From positions 1,493,001 to 1,557,000 of the forward strand of contig OZ025221.1 of NCBI GenBank assembly GCA_964019055.1: a stretch of 64,000 nucleotides of DNA. The letters run 5' to 3'. This document shows positions 11,243-22,127 of the stretch, piece after piece (position 1 is the stretch's first letter; each line of letters begins with the position of its first letter). The notes below the pieces were generated by a model, which saw only the letters and a list, made by a program, of their open reading frames with translations, searched no databases and was not told the DNA's origin. This DNA is from Anthopleura xanthogrammica (lineage: Eukaryota > Cnidaria > Anthozoa > Actiniaria > Actiniidae). The translations under genes and the position numbers were made by a program.

Positions 11243-11502
11243 TACAGCGCTTTTCATATTTCTGCGACCTACCGACTCCAGACGTCTGGCGTTTTAGCTA
11301 CCGTCAATCAAATTTACGACGAGCCGAGTTCATTCCGATCAAGCGATAAGGAAATTCCCTTGACTAGACAGCCATTTTCGCACGGGAATTTCTTTATCGT
11401 TCGCGATCGGAATGAACTCGGCTCGTCGTAAATTTGATTGACGGTAGCTAAAACGCCAGACGTCTGGAGTCGGTAGGACGCAGAAATATGAAAAGCGCTG
11501 TA
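11243..11502. mobile_element. young palindromic MITE
   Basis: Arms of roughly 110 bp (beginning tacagcgcttttcatatttc) match each other with very few mismatches. They are separated by a short loop near 11370 and flanked by TA. The near identity of the arms indicates recent insertion or gene conversion. The TA flanks suggest, but do not prove, a Tc1/mariner-type origin. Confidence 0.75.
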
Positions 11503-11940
11503 ATAGATATTCTACGTGGGTTAAAATTTGATATATAAGAAAGGGTTAGTGAAGTAGCGATTGTCTTTGAAAAAGCTTTTCATTTGCTGAGATATTTCAT
11601 TCAAAACCTTCGTCTTTAGATATGACAGGGTGCAAACACTTGAAAAAGTACTTAATATATCTTGCTTTGAATAGTACAAAGTACTGAATGTCCGTTGTTT
11701 TGTGTTTGCACTCTACCTTCACTTTAGGATTGTCGTTTTACCAGCTGGTGGTTGTCACAGACGAGAACTATGTCAGTGACCATTATAGTCCACCAAGAAA
11801 CCTTTTAGGTGGTAACGTGTTTCCGGGTCCAACTTCTCACAAAGACCGCTAAAATAAAGCGAAAAATGTTCTGTGTGATTTAACGTCCAATTGAATCAAT
11901 TAGAACTTTGGTCAACATGAAATCCTGTCATAAAGAGATT
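11503..11940. other. intergenic, no gene seen
   Basis: No supported exon. It ends with the 6-bp sequence GAGATT that is duplicated on the other side of the fold-back element. Confidence 0.4.
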
Positions 11941-12044
11941 TACGGTGGCCCACAAGTGCAATACACAACAAAATATATTAATGCTTAAAACATTATTTTC
12001 GAATGCAAAAATTCAAATTTCCTTACATAAATCAACAACTCAGT

Positions 12045-12398
12045 ACACAAACGAAAGTTCTCAGTACACAAACGAAAGTTCTCAGTACACAAACGAAACT
12101 CAGTACACAAACAAAAGTTTTCAGTACACAAATGAAACTTAGTACACAAACAAAAGTTCTCAGTACACAAATGAAACTCAGTACACAAACAAAAGTTCTC
12201 AGTACACAAATGAAACTCAGTACACAAACGAAAGTTCTCAGTACACAAATGAAACTCAGTACACAAACAAAAGTTCTCAGTACACAAATGAAACTCAGTA
12301 CACAAACGAAAGTTCTCAGTACACAAACGAAACTCAGTACACAAACGAAAGTTCTCAGTACACAAACGAAACCCAGTACACAAACGAAAGTTCTCGGT
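12045..12398. repeat. tandem array in the left arm of the fold-back element
   Basis: Alternating 18- and 21-bp units (cagtacacaaatgaaact and cagtacacaaacaaaagttct), about nine 39-bp pairs. The complementary array occupies 12745-12880. Confidence 0.85.
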
Positions 12399-12583
12399 AG
12401 AGGTCTGACTCATCGCCAGGGTAGAGGTTTATGCCTATGGTCTTCCTATGTTATTTCCCGCCAAAATAACATGGCTGAAACGATAAACTAGTCCTCCGTT
12501 AAAGAAAGCGCTGTTTTGGCTGTATTTAGATGCATTTCGTTGCAGTTGTGAAAACTCGTTTGTGCTGAGTACTATAAGCTAAA

Positions 12584-12766
12584 ATGTTTTGCAAGTTTTG
12601 CGGTTCTTGGATCCAAAGGACATATAAATTTTGTCCAAAATGTTCAGCCAAAGTTGATCCTGAAAATTCGCAATCGGCAAGTAGCGTTCCTAACACTACC
12701 ACTTCTTCTCACCTCTACCCTGGGGATGAGTCAGACCTCTACCGAGAACTTTTGTTTGTGTACTGA
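12584..12766 (+). CDS. zinc-ribbon ORF inside the fold-back element
   Basis: The ATG lies in the unique core and begins MFCKFCGSWIQRTYKFCPKC. It has two CxxC pairs spaced like a small double-zinc-ribbon domain (Cys3, Cys6, Cys17, Cys20). A short Ser/Thr-rich stretch follows, and the last dozen codons run into the right arm before a stop. Upstream, about 120 bp of non-repeat sequence could be a captured promoter or 5' UTR. The ORF looks like a first exon picked up from a host zinc-ribbon gene, or the element's own small protein. Function is unknown. Confidence 0.45.
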   Translation: MFCKFCGSWIQRTYKFCPKCSAKVDPENSQSASSVPNTTTSSHLYPGDESDLYRELLFVY

Positions 12767-12987
12767 GTTTCGTTTGTGTACTGAGCCTTTTGTTTGTGTA
12801 CTGAGTTTCGTTTGTGTACTGAGAACTTTTGTTTGTGTACTGAGTTTCGTTTGTGTACTGAGAACTTTCGTTTGTGTACTGAGTTGTTGATTTATGTAAG
12901 GAAATTTGAATTTTTGCATTCGAAAATAATGTTTTAAGCATTAATATATTTTGTTGTGTATTGCACTTGTGGGCCACCGTAGAGATT

Positions 12988-13599
12988 GCATGGGAGAAAA
13001 ATATTTTTAGAACTCATTTTAGCTACTCGAATGTCGTTTTTCCATACGACTAACGTTAAACTTAAGCTGAAGCTCTTTACAAAACACGAATCAAAACCGA
13101 AAGATTCACTTACCATTTTAAAATAGAGAAACGATTCTAATTGATGTGTCAATCCCAGCAGAACGAAATGTGTCCTTAAAATAGATAGAAAAACTCTCCA
13201 AATACAAATATATCTTGAAATAAAAATAAGAAAAATGTGGGGTATGGAAACAAAAGCCATACCTATTGTTATCGGGGCACTCAGGTTGACACGAAAAGGA
13301 CTAGAGCAGTATGCCAATCAATTACAAGGAGACATTTCTTATAGCAGAAATACAGAAGACTGCCCTCCTAAGAACTGCTCGCATCATCAGGAGAACTTAT
13401 TTTTAATGGATTTTTTTTATTTTTTTTATTTAGTCTCCTTTTTTATTTATATATAAATTGTATACAATCTAGTTTTCTCAAGGTTCATAGATTGTGCTCG
13501 GTAAGCTAAGAATTTCGTAAGAAAAACGTTAAGCAAATGGGAAATTAATATATAAAAATCATAATTAATATTATTAAGATAATAGTAATAGTAATGATC
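12988..13599. other. intergenic, no gene seen
   Basis: A/T-rich sequence with T-runs near 13410-13445. The two overlapping ORFs on opposite strands show no recognisable protein features. Confidence 0.4.
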
Positions 13600-14048
13600 A
13601 TAGTAATTATAGTACTCTGAACAAAATTTCTCAATTCTGATTGGTCGAGAGCAGTACAATTAGAGCGTTAATAGGTACTCCGTAGGGGTACCAATTAAGT
13701 CGCTATGGAAACACTGCTAAACACGGCCAACAGCGGCAAATTTTATTGTAAACAAAAATCTTTTTATGCATTTCAGTTGTCCTTAATTACAATTTGTTGG
13801 AGAAAATCGGCCAAACAGACAGATTAATGCCTTCTCTTTGACATACTTGTCTTTATAAAATTTTGTCCAGTGAACTATAAATAAAAAATCACACGACCTT
13901 CTCGTACAATTTGGAATTAATAGCCACTCTTAATGTTTGGAAAGTTCATTAATTGATTAATTTAATTAATTATAAGAACTTTCAAAATATTACTCGTACC
14001 TATTAATTTCCAAATTGTACTCGAGGTCGTGCGATTTCCTATACTAAT
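13600..14048. mobile_element. palindrome-ended DNA element, relative of 9590-10212
   Basis: Begins with ctgaacaaaatttctcaattctg and ends with gtcgtgcgatttcctatacta. An internal palindrome is built on cgtacaatttggaattaata and its complement (about 13905-14030). Confidence 0.6.
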
Positions 14049-14394
14049 CTAATAGAAAAACTAGTTGCAAAAGACGTTTTGCTTTTCTACGAAATGGTAT
14101 TCATAAAGTAACTTTGATTAAAACTTATAATTGTCATAGTAAAAAAAATAATAATAATAATGATTATAATTTTTAAAACACAAATTATTTTAAAAGAAAG
14201 TACCTCTTGCTCTAGAAGTGGCCTTTTTTGCCATAGCAGTTGTGTGGAATTATGGGGAACAGTTAACGTTGAACAGTCTCGCTAAAACTGATATCAGTCC
14301 AGTTTCCTTCTTTTTAAAGTATTTTTTCTAAAGGAGCTAATTTTGCTTTTTAGATTTGCGCGAGAGCAATATTTTTTTATAAATCGATACTTTG

Positions 14395-14665
14395 TTATTG
14401 GCTAATGTGCTCATTTATTTGTCGATAAGATCCGGTACTTACTTGACTTTGTACTTGATAGTCTAGCTAATGTACTCGCGTATTTGTCGATAAGATCCGG
14501 TACTTACTTGACTTTGTACTTGATAGTCTAGCTAATGTACTCGCGTATTTGTCGATAAGATCCGGTACTTACTGGACTATATACTAGCTAATGTGTTCCC
14601 TTATTTCTCGATAAGATCCGGTACTTACAGGACTATGTCCTAACTAATGTGCTCGCGTTTTGTTG
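14395..14665. repeat. 65-bp minisatellite, about four units
   Basis: Unit contains gtcgataagatccggtactt. The first copies are nearly identical and the last two have diverged. Confidence 0.85.
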
Positions 14666-14689
14666 ATCAGATCCGTTGTTAACTAGACG

Positions 14690-14815
14690 TTAATGAGGTC
14701 TTTAAAGTGCCTATCAACTCTGACGGTTTAGTTTGAGAATCACTTCAACATGTAGGGTACAATACCAAGGCACAGTTTTACAGGATATGGACTTCTCATT
14801 TCAGAGATATAAAGG
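14690..14815. repeat. dispersed repeat with an inverted copy at 29235-29345
   Basis: The phrase aactctgacggtttagtttg and the following sequence up to atatggacttctcatttcag reappear in the opposite orientation in a WBP11 intron. Identity is too low to date the copies by eye. Confidence 0.7.
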
Positions 14816-16060
14816 TAAAACATTTAAAAATGAGATAACGTCAACCCAGGATTCATTTAAAATACCAAATTTTTGTCCTGTAAGGTGATGTTACTTTTCA
14901 GGTAATATATGATTTATATTACACCTGAAACTATTTGTTAATGCTGTAGTAGAGATTTGGTGAGTTTAATTGAGAGTCACTGGTAGCACAACACACAAGA
15001 AAAGAGGACAGATACCTTGGTTGACGTTATTTCAATTATTTTTTTAAGTGTCATAGTCTGTAAAAATCAAGCAAATTTAAAAACATCCGGCCAGTCAACC
15101 TCACGGATTTTGCTCAAACTTGGTATATAAACTTGTTTTAGGGTCCTAAATACGAAATCGCTGTTTAATTAATTGCCAGGTTTTACTATGAACAACCAAA
15201 GTATCTGAACAGAGGTTCATTTTGCTACCAAAATATTTTGCAAAATATAATTGCTTATATTTTTTGGAGCGCTACCAAAACGGTGCTCGAACAGCCTTGT
15301 AACTAGCCTTCCACGGCCCCTAAAACTGACCCTTCCCCCCTCCCCCAAAAACATTTCCCCGTAATTTTTTTTTTTTTTTTGACAAAATATTAATCGAATA
15401 CATTTGAGGTGAGTTATTAAGGATTGAATATTGTAATTCGAGCGAACGCTGAAAATTGTTTCGAAGTTGCGAGTGCTATAGTATGCCGGGAGCTTTCAAC
15501 CGATTTGTGCCAAATATTATTGTAATCAGGAAGAAGCCGGTAATTTTCTACACAATATTAGGTGGTTTTCGAGTGGGGTTTACTTTTGGTTTCGCGATTT
15601 ATGAGCGAAAGTCGAATGTGCGGCTGAATGTGCGGCTAACTTCAGCCTGGTGGAGAAATCATAAAAATGCGCAAGTTAAACGAAGGAATTGTTGACTGAA
15701 TTGTTGACATGTTTGTACAAGGTCGATGAATCGATGTCACATTTCAGGGAACATTTGTGGTTCTTCTAAACATCAAGCAAGGCCGTGGTTAGTATCTCTT
15801 GGTGTGTATTGTACATTTTGTAGGTTTTTTAGTTTTTATTATATTCATTTTGAAATCACTAGCAAATCCTGTAATCTGATTGGCTCTCAGTAGATTGACT
15901 CAAGCACGAATCACACTATTTTGAGTCCGAATCGCATCTTTTTGTCAGTCAATCACAATGCAACACTAGTAACGGTAACCAATCAGATTAGAGGATTGTA
16001 TGTAATCAGCCAATCAGATTACAGCAAATAAGGAACATAAAATGTAAACAAGTGGGAGAT
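14816..16060. other. intergenic with repeat debris
   Basis: Contains C- and T-runs at 15330-15380 and an ORF at 15456-15695 without recognisable features. A palindromic repeat built on ccaatcagatta phrases lies at about 15855-16030. No supported gene. Confidence 0.4.
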
Positions 16061-16300
16061 AATATCAGCACGAGAAGATAAAATTCGTATCTCCAAGCGG
16101 CCATGTAAGGTTCTGTTTATTATATGAAGTCTTCAATGAAAAATAATGGAAAATTTGAGAAGCTGAGCAAAAAGTCGAAATTTGTCACCACCAGTGTTGA
16201 TATAAATCGTATCCCCACTGGCCACTGGTAGGAGTGGGGATATCAATTTTATCATTTTGGTGTCACTCAATATCACACTCTATTTCATATAATAAATACA
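16061..16300. mobile_element. partial copy of the 45.3-kb palindromic element family
   Basis: Shares the phrases caccaccagtgttgatataa and atcgtatccccactggccac with the full palindrome at 45322-45892 and with the fragment at 22128-22183. Confidence 0.7.
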
Positions 16301-16737
16301 AATAACATGTATTTTTTGGTTCGAATTTAAAGCCACCATGCACCATTCGGCCTTAATGTAGATTGACTTTTTCCTCCAAATACGTGTTTTCGTTATGATT
16401 TTCCCGTATTTTTTACTTCAAATTTGAAACACTGACAGCTTATGTAATTCTTTATCAAATACTAAAATAAAAAATGGGGGTCACCGTTGTTCTCGAGACA
16501 TCGAGAAAATCGATCGAAATCGTTTTCGCAACGAGCGTGACAAAGTTTGATCTTGAAAAACATAGGTCACGCACGCGCGTGCTGTCACGCCATATGCGCA
16601 GAATAGATGCACACCAACAATGCCCGCGAACGTCCTTAAGGTAGTCTCTCGTGAGGGAAGATGAGGTGGCCTTCTCCTCCCCAGTACTCGTCCCCTCGCG
16701 CGGGCCTGCTACGCAGGCTATCCTTAAGGTGACTGAC

Positions 16738-17250
16738 TACTTTTGACGTTCAATTTAAGCCCACGATGTGAGCTCGCACAAAAACCACGTAAAACCGCAA
16801 AGTAAGCTTAGGAATTTTATTGAGGAACTATACATGTTTTGAACTTCAACAGGGCAAAAACCCCAAATTTTACACGGGACTCTATATTTTTCTTTGAATT
16901 TTCTAAAACAATAGGTAAAATTGATCTTTTGAGAAAGTTTGAAAAAAAAGCAATTATTAGAACTTATAAAAAAAGGCGTTTTATGTGTTTTTGTTTTCTT
17001 AATTTGAGTATGATTATCGGTTCATTGATCGAGCTAACACGATGCTGAATTTTGAGCTTATGTTTAAACCTTTCTTCAAATATCGTATCGAAAACTCGTA
17101 AACATGGTCATATTAAAATTTCATAATCTCGAAAACGAGCTCGGGACACCCCATTTTTCTTTACATTTTATGAATCAGTGTTAAATTCTGGTGTAAAATA
17201 TCTTTCTAAGAACATTTTGTAAGTACTCCTTGCTAAAGTAGCCAGTCACC
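16738..17250. mobile_element. 513-bp element with TTAA target site (Kolobok/piggyBac-like MITE)
   Basis: Inverted ends GGTGACTG-A/G-CTACTTT at 16738 and 17250, each flanked by TTAA (16734-16737, 17251-17254). A TTAA target is a hallmark of piggyBac and Kolobok transposons; the GG-start fits Kolobok better. No transposase remains. A left-end copy lies at 39796-40010. Confidence 0.75.
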
Positions 17251-17550
17251 TTAAGTGCATTTTTAGACAAAACTTTATTTATTGCTAGGCAATATGATTA
17301 TTAAATATTCAATTCAAACTAGAGTCAAGAGCAACATCCAAAATTTAATTCCAAGACTGTTTTTGAGCTACCAACTTAACCGAAAAGAGCGGGAAAAGTT
17401 GATTACCTCAATTGGATGACCGAGTTTTGCGGATCATTACGATCGGAATGACACATATCATTCCGATTTTTCCGCTTAGGCAATTTTCAATATTCTGTGA
17501 ACATCACTGCCGGCGGTCAAAAATATTATAAAGGTACTGACTGATTAGTT

Positions 17551-17805
17551 TTGCCATTGAAATGTCTGAGTTCACAGAATATTAATCAAAGGATAGAAGA
17601 GCACAAAAGATCATCTTCTTCAATTGGCAAACACCTATTGTTCGACCACAATATTGACACGTTGGACTTAACGCGACAATTCTCCATCTTAAAGCGTTGT
17701 AGTTCAAAATTTGACTGTTTGATACACGAGATGTTGCTCATCAGGGAATTGAAACCAACCCTAAACGTCCAATCAGACTCTGTCAAAGCCAAGCTATTTG
17801 TTTGA
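17551..17805 (+). pseudogene. C-terminal remnant of a Penelope-like retroelement (GIY-YIG end)
   Basis: The frame contains NINQRIEEHKRSSSSIGKHL, then FSILKRC, SKFDCLIHEMLLIRELKP and SVKAKLF. This matches my knowledge of the C-terminal end of GIY-YIG endonuclease domains in Penelope-like elements (R-x-x-EH, then E-x-x-x-I-x-x-x-x-P-x-LN). The reverse transcriptase and the GIY-YIG start itself are absent upstream. The copy is truncated and dead. The adjacent tandem repeat (17960-18170) may be part of its 3' region. Confidence 0.6.
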
Positions 17806-17959
17806 TTATGAAAATATATTACTTTTGTTAACATAAATTCGCGCTATTATAATAAAAATGTTGTTGAAAATGATGACAGGGTGTCATCGAAACGTCCAAA
17901 ACTTTTCACGTTTATCTTTCTTATAACTGAAGCTTATCCAAATCTTTATTGATTCTTTT

Positions 17960-18170
17960 AATAAGCAGCCAATAACATCTCGACAAAAATTAAAAACCAA
18001 CCAATAACATCTCGACAAATATTAACAAGCAACCAATAAAATCTCTACAAATACTGATTAACAAACAACCAATAACATCTCTACAAATACTGATTAACAA
18101 GCAACCAATAACATCTCTACAAATACTGATTAATAAGCAACCAATAACATCTCGACAAATATAACCAGTT
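17960..18170. repeat. about 33-bp tandem repeat (aagcaaccaataacatctc)n
   Basis: Six diverged units of caaccaataacatctcgaca with short spacers, following the Penelope-like remnant. Confidence 0.8.
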
Positions 18171-18507
18171 GCTATTTATTGGCGCTCCTATGTATAGTCT
18201 TTTTTCGTTGGTCTTTTTTGGTCATTCAGGAACGAAAGACAATACTTGAGTCCTAAGGTAAGTTGAATAGTTGGTTATTGTATGAACCGGCTCTGTTACA
18301 CGTTGAAAATTGTAGCTGCTTTCTACTCGTGCAACCGAAACTTGTGTCGTGAACAAGTTTCAGGTCAAACTGCGCCGTGTAATCACCCCCCCCCCCTCCC
18401 CCGAAACTGGTCTCACAACGCCGTTGCACACAAGTTTCAGCTAAAATTTCTAACGTGTAACAGGGACTGTAGCCTTACTTTGTGCGATCCAATTGATTTT
18501 CACCTCA

Positions 18508-18508
<1 letters not shown>

Positions 18509-18556
<48 letters not shown>
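18509..18556. repeat. (TA)n microsatellite
   Basis: About 24 TA dinucleotides. Just upstream, 18300-18440 carries a dispersed repeat (tcgtgcaaccgaaacttgtg) whose inverted relative is at 62880-62950. Confidence 0.95.
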
Positions 18557-18557
<1 letters not shown>

Positions 18558-18578
18558 CTACTTTTCATTATCATTTAT

Positions 18579-19928
18579 CACAGGGAGCCGACAGCCACTG
18601 GTAGAATCAGTGATTAGAATAATATCTACCGGGAAAATCTATCATGCGTAAATGCACGTGCTAGCTCCCGCAGGAGCTTGTCGGCGTTTCCTGATTGGTT
18701 GCAGTTCAAGTCTAAATAAATTATCAGCTGCTAACGTTGCTAGCGTAGAATATAATGACAAGGGATGAATTTTTAATCGGACCCCTCGAATAAAATTGCT
18801 TTAAAAAATTCGTGAAATGTTTTTTAAGCTTTAAAACTCAAAATCCCGATGCTTGGAAAGTTTGTCTAACGTTCTGTGTGGACAGAAAAAATCAGCATGG
18901 ACTTATGTCTTGAGAAAATGGCAACAAATTAAAAGCTTGTTTTCGTTTTATCTGCGCCTCGAGTAAGGGGGAACGGAAGTGAAATAGAGTCTTATAAATT
19001 TGACAGGTAGCCATCAAAATCGATGTATTTACTTACGTTGTGCATCTATAATAACTTTCTCTGCATCTATTATAAGCTTACTTTCGGGAATTTTCTTCAA
19101 AATATCGCGAAGATGCTGAACATTACTTTCATTGAATAAGAAGTGGATTGTGATGTGATGGAATTGTAAGTAGTTGAGATATTTTCTTATGAAAATACGG
19201 GTTTTTACTTTTTACTCGGCAACCGTTTGGAATCAGAAATTCATGCTTGAACCAAAATACATGCTAATAAAGAATACATATTATGTTATTCCCTTGTTCA
19301 GATCAACAGCGTGCTATCGACCAAGCGCTAGCCAGGGCAATAATTTGAGTTTGAAAAGAGCTTTCTTCTCTCTTACATTAACAAGAGTGTATCTTAGAAC
19401 GTACTCTCTGGCAGTCCGGCAAAAGCTTTCTAATAAACTCCCCTATTTCTTCAACAGACAAGCGACTCTCCCTATCCGAAAAGAATTCTTGCTCGTACTT
19501 ATTTCGTACGGTTTTCACACACATAAATGCCCCAGGCACTTGGGAGTAATTCTTGATAAGCCTGAAGAATAGACCTTTTTAGCTTCGTATGCAAATTGCC
19601 CATTTCAGACCACATGACATTCCCTTGAGAAATGTTCTTTTGTTAAAATATTTACACATGAAAGAATCAGCTCCCAAGAGTGGCATCATGTGGTCTGAAA
19701 TGGGCACAACAAACAACGAAGCTAAAAAGGTCTATTAAATAATTAAAAAATACTGTAGTGATGTAGTACCAGGGAGGTGGTAGATCCGACGCTAGCAACG
19801 TTAGCAGCTTATAATTTATTCAGACTTAACTGCAACCATTCAGGAAACGTCGCCAAGCTCGAGCGGGAGGTAGCACGTGCATTTTTAATATAATCACTGA
19901 TTCTACCAGTGGCTGTGGGCTCCCTGTG
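18579..19928. mobile_element. 1350-bp DNA transposon, non-autonomous
   Basis: Inverted ends of about 170 bp, starting CACAGGGAGCC, flanked by the direct duplication CATTTAT (18572-18578 and 19929-19935). The interior has a 132-codon open frame (19174-19572) without recognisable transposase motifs, and a second transposon nested at 19571-19734. The 7-bp duplication is unusual; P-type elements (7-8 bp) are one option. Confidence 0.75.
19571..19734. mobile_element. MITE family B copy nested in the 1350-bp transposon
   Basis: Palindrome with ends tagacctttttagcttcgta and the complement, containing catttcagaccacatgacat. The family recurs at 40555-40710, 46176-46690, 51355-51455 and 52590-52960, and, amplified, at 57395-58385. 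Confidence 0.75.
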
Positions 19929-20178
19929 CATTTATCAAAGTTAAAGGGAACTAAACTTTTCATAGTTTCATTCAAAAGTTTTAGTATTTAGCTTATTTTC
20001 AGGTAGTTCTCTTCAGTTTTTGTAAAGCCAAAATCCAAGAGTCTTTTACTTACGAAATTCCCACAAATAAGCAGTGTTATAGCCGTTCCGTCAGTTCAAA
20101 GCTTTCTCTTATAGTTATACATTTCTCTCGTTTTTCAATTCAGATTCTGATTATGCAATCATCCCCGTGTGCTATATA

Positions 20179-20439
20179 CGCATCAAGAGTTCCGCGCTGC
20201 TGCTCAATGCGCATGCTCAGGGGATTAAAAAATGGGATAATATTTTGTATAATATGCAATTTTTCGGTATATTTGATTCAGAATTCGCTTTACAGTACGC
20301 GATCTTGAATATTTAGTGAAAATTGTACTTAACAAGCTAAGAAAAATACAACTAAAATATAGCATACTTTACAAATTTTATCCCACTCTTTAATCCCCTG
20401 AGCATGCGCTTAGAGCAGTAGCGCGGAACTTTTGATGCG
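20179..20439. mobile_element. 261-bp palindromic MITE with 9-bp target duplication
   Basis: Ends CGCATCAA and TTGATGCG. The arms contain gttccgcgct and tcaggggatta in inverse orientation. Flanked by TGCTATATA on both sides (20170-20178, 20440-20448). A 9-bp duplication is typical of Mutator-like elements. Confidence 0.8.
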
Positions 20440-20829
20440 TGCTATATAAAATCACACAATATGAGGATCTCGTTTTCTATGCCTTGATTGCTTGTTTGTT
20501 TCATATCGCTTAATGATAGTTTTTAAAAAAAAAAAATTTACGGCTAAATAAAATGAACAAGCATCTTTCTAAATCTCTTACTCACTATTGATGAAGTTTC
20601 TGGCGTTTGTCCTTAATTCGGCGAAGTAAAAGAGCCCGAAACGTAAATAGATTCTACGGTTCTTAATACTTTAAGTTTTCTTCTTTTACACGTGTATTTG
20701 AACATTCCGGACTACATCCTAGCTGGTTTTATCACCAGCTAATGATTGTCGTCTTTACACCATATTTCAATTTGATCAAAATGTTTTTATATATTTTTTA
20801 CAGATATTCATCCATGGAACACTTCGAAA

Positions 20830-21018
20830 ATGTTGAAGATTGTCGTTGTTTTCCTGCTCGTGGTTTTGCTTGATGTGCAGTATGGAAATGCAGCAGAAGT
20901 GATATGCAAATATGCTGATGGCCAGATTCTGACAACTAGTGAAAATCCAGCTGGTCAATATATAACAAGTAATGAAAATATGCCAGCTCTAAACTTTTCT
21001 TGTTCTCCTGCAGTCTAG
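20830..21018 (+). CDS. small secreted-peptide ORF
   Basis: The 62-codon frame starts MLKIVVVFLLVVLLDVQYG, a clear signal peptide with predicted cleavage after the A-A near residues 21-22. The remaining 40 residues hold two cysteines and N-x-S sites, with no family I recognise. A splice-acceptor-like tttttacag ends at 20803, so this may be the first coding exon of a gene with a 5' non-coding exon. The frame ends in TAG just after a second acceptor-like ctgcag, so alternative splicing is possible. It is not homologous by eye to the 2125-6966 product apart from the signal peptide. Confidence 0.4.
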   Translation: MLKIVVVFLLVVLLDVQYGNAAEVICKYADGQILTTSENPAGQYITSNENMPALNFSCSPAV

Positions 21019-21032
21019 ATCATTTGATAGTT

Positions 21033-21248
21033 ACAGTGCGAATCAAAAAACCGTGGGCACCCAGAAATATTTCAGAAATGGTTTATTGTTCGTTGAACAA
21101 TCTGAAACGACTTTCTAACTCCAAGAAGTTTATCTGACTACAAATCAGACGAGCTTCTCGCAGTTAGAAAATTGCTTCAGATTGCTCAACGAACGATACA
21201 CGATTTCTGAATTATTTCCGGTGCCCACGGTTTTTCGATTCGCACTGT
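21033..21248. mobile_element. mariner-like MITE
   Basis: Inverted ends ACAGTGCGAATCAAAAAACC; the two arms pair over about 90 bp; flanked by T/A so that the element reads TA-CAGTGCG to CGCACTG-TA. This is the usual Tc1/mariner arrangement. It begins 15 bp after the stop of the 20830 ORF. Confidence 0.75.
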
Positions 21249-21557
21249 AAAGTAATAGTTCGGATAACAGTTATAACGGATCCCATGATGAAAAGGCGAG
21301 AAAGGCAACCCCCTATCATATTTCATATTCGTTGAAACTTTACTAAGAAAAATAATAGAAATATTTTGTCTTAGAAATGTTAGTAAGGTTGGGGTTCCGG
21401 GTTCGAGGCACCGTAAGTTTATTAAAAAAATCAAGAATTTTTCAACTCTCTAGCAGTACAAGTTTGTCACCTTTTTTAAAGGAAAAAGCGCCACTAAAGT
21501 TAGTATTTCAGCATTTCAAGGTACACACCACCACACTCATTAGTATGCGTTTAACAG

Positions 21558-22118
21558 TGGCGATAACTATTTATCATCACTAGTGGCGATAACTATTTAT
21601 CATCACTAGTGGCGATAACTATTTATCATCACTAGTGGCGATAACTATTTATCATCACTAGTGGCGATAACTATTTATCATCACTAGTGGCGATAACTAT
21701 TTATCATCACTAGTGGTTATAACTATTTATCATCACTAGTGGCGATAACTATTTATCATCACTAGTGGCGATAACAATTTATCATCACTAGTGGAGATGA
21801 CTATTTATCATCACTAGTGGCTATAACTATTTATCATCACTAGTGGCGATAACTATTTATCATCACTAGTGGCGATAACTATTTATCATCACTAGTGGCG
21901 ATAACTATTTATCATCACTAGTGGCGATAACTATTTATCATCACTAGTGGCTATAACTATTTATCATCACTAGTGGCGATAACTATTTATCATCACTAGT
22001 GGCGATAACTATTTATCATCACTAGTGGCGATAACTATTTATCATCACTAGTGGCGATAACTATCTATCATCACTAGTGGCGACAACTATTTGTCATCAC
22101 TAGTGGCGACAATTATTT
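21558..22118. repeat. 26-bp minisatellite, about 21 units
   Basis: Unit actagtggcgataactattt plus atcatc. Nearly uniform with a few point variants (gttat, gagat) and decay at the 3' edge. Head-to-tail with no spacers. Confidence 0.95.
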
Positions 22119-22127
22119 AAAACTTTG

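Larger units (their letters stand above)
11941..12981. mobile_element. fold-back element with tandem-repeat arms and a captured exon
   Basis: The ends are inverted repeats starting tacggtggcccacaagtgca, flanked by GAGATT (11935-11940 and 12982-12987). Each arm runs through about 95 bp of unique sequence, then a tandem array of cagtacacaaacgaaagttct-type units, then a 35-bp block ending near 12431 (left) and starting near 12711 (right). The left array is longer (about 350 bp against 140 bp). Between the arms lie about 280 bp of non-repeat DNA containing a zinc-ribbon ORF. No transposase is present, so it must be mobilised in trans. Confidence 0.75.

Noticed and set aside
15456..15695. 79-codon ORF
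   Set aside because: No protein features, no splice sites in support, and surrounded by repeat debris.
19174..19572. 132-codon ORF as the transposase of the 1350-bp element
   Set aside because: No catalytic acidic triad or zinc-finger motif is visible, and its end runs into a nested MITE.
21558..22118. CRISPR-like array
   Set aside because: The 26-bp units are head to tail without spacers, in a eukaryotic contig without cas genes; it is a minisatellite.
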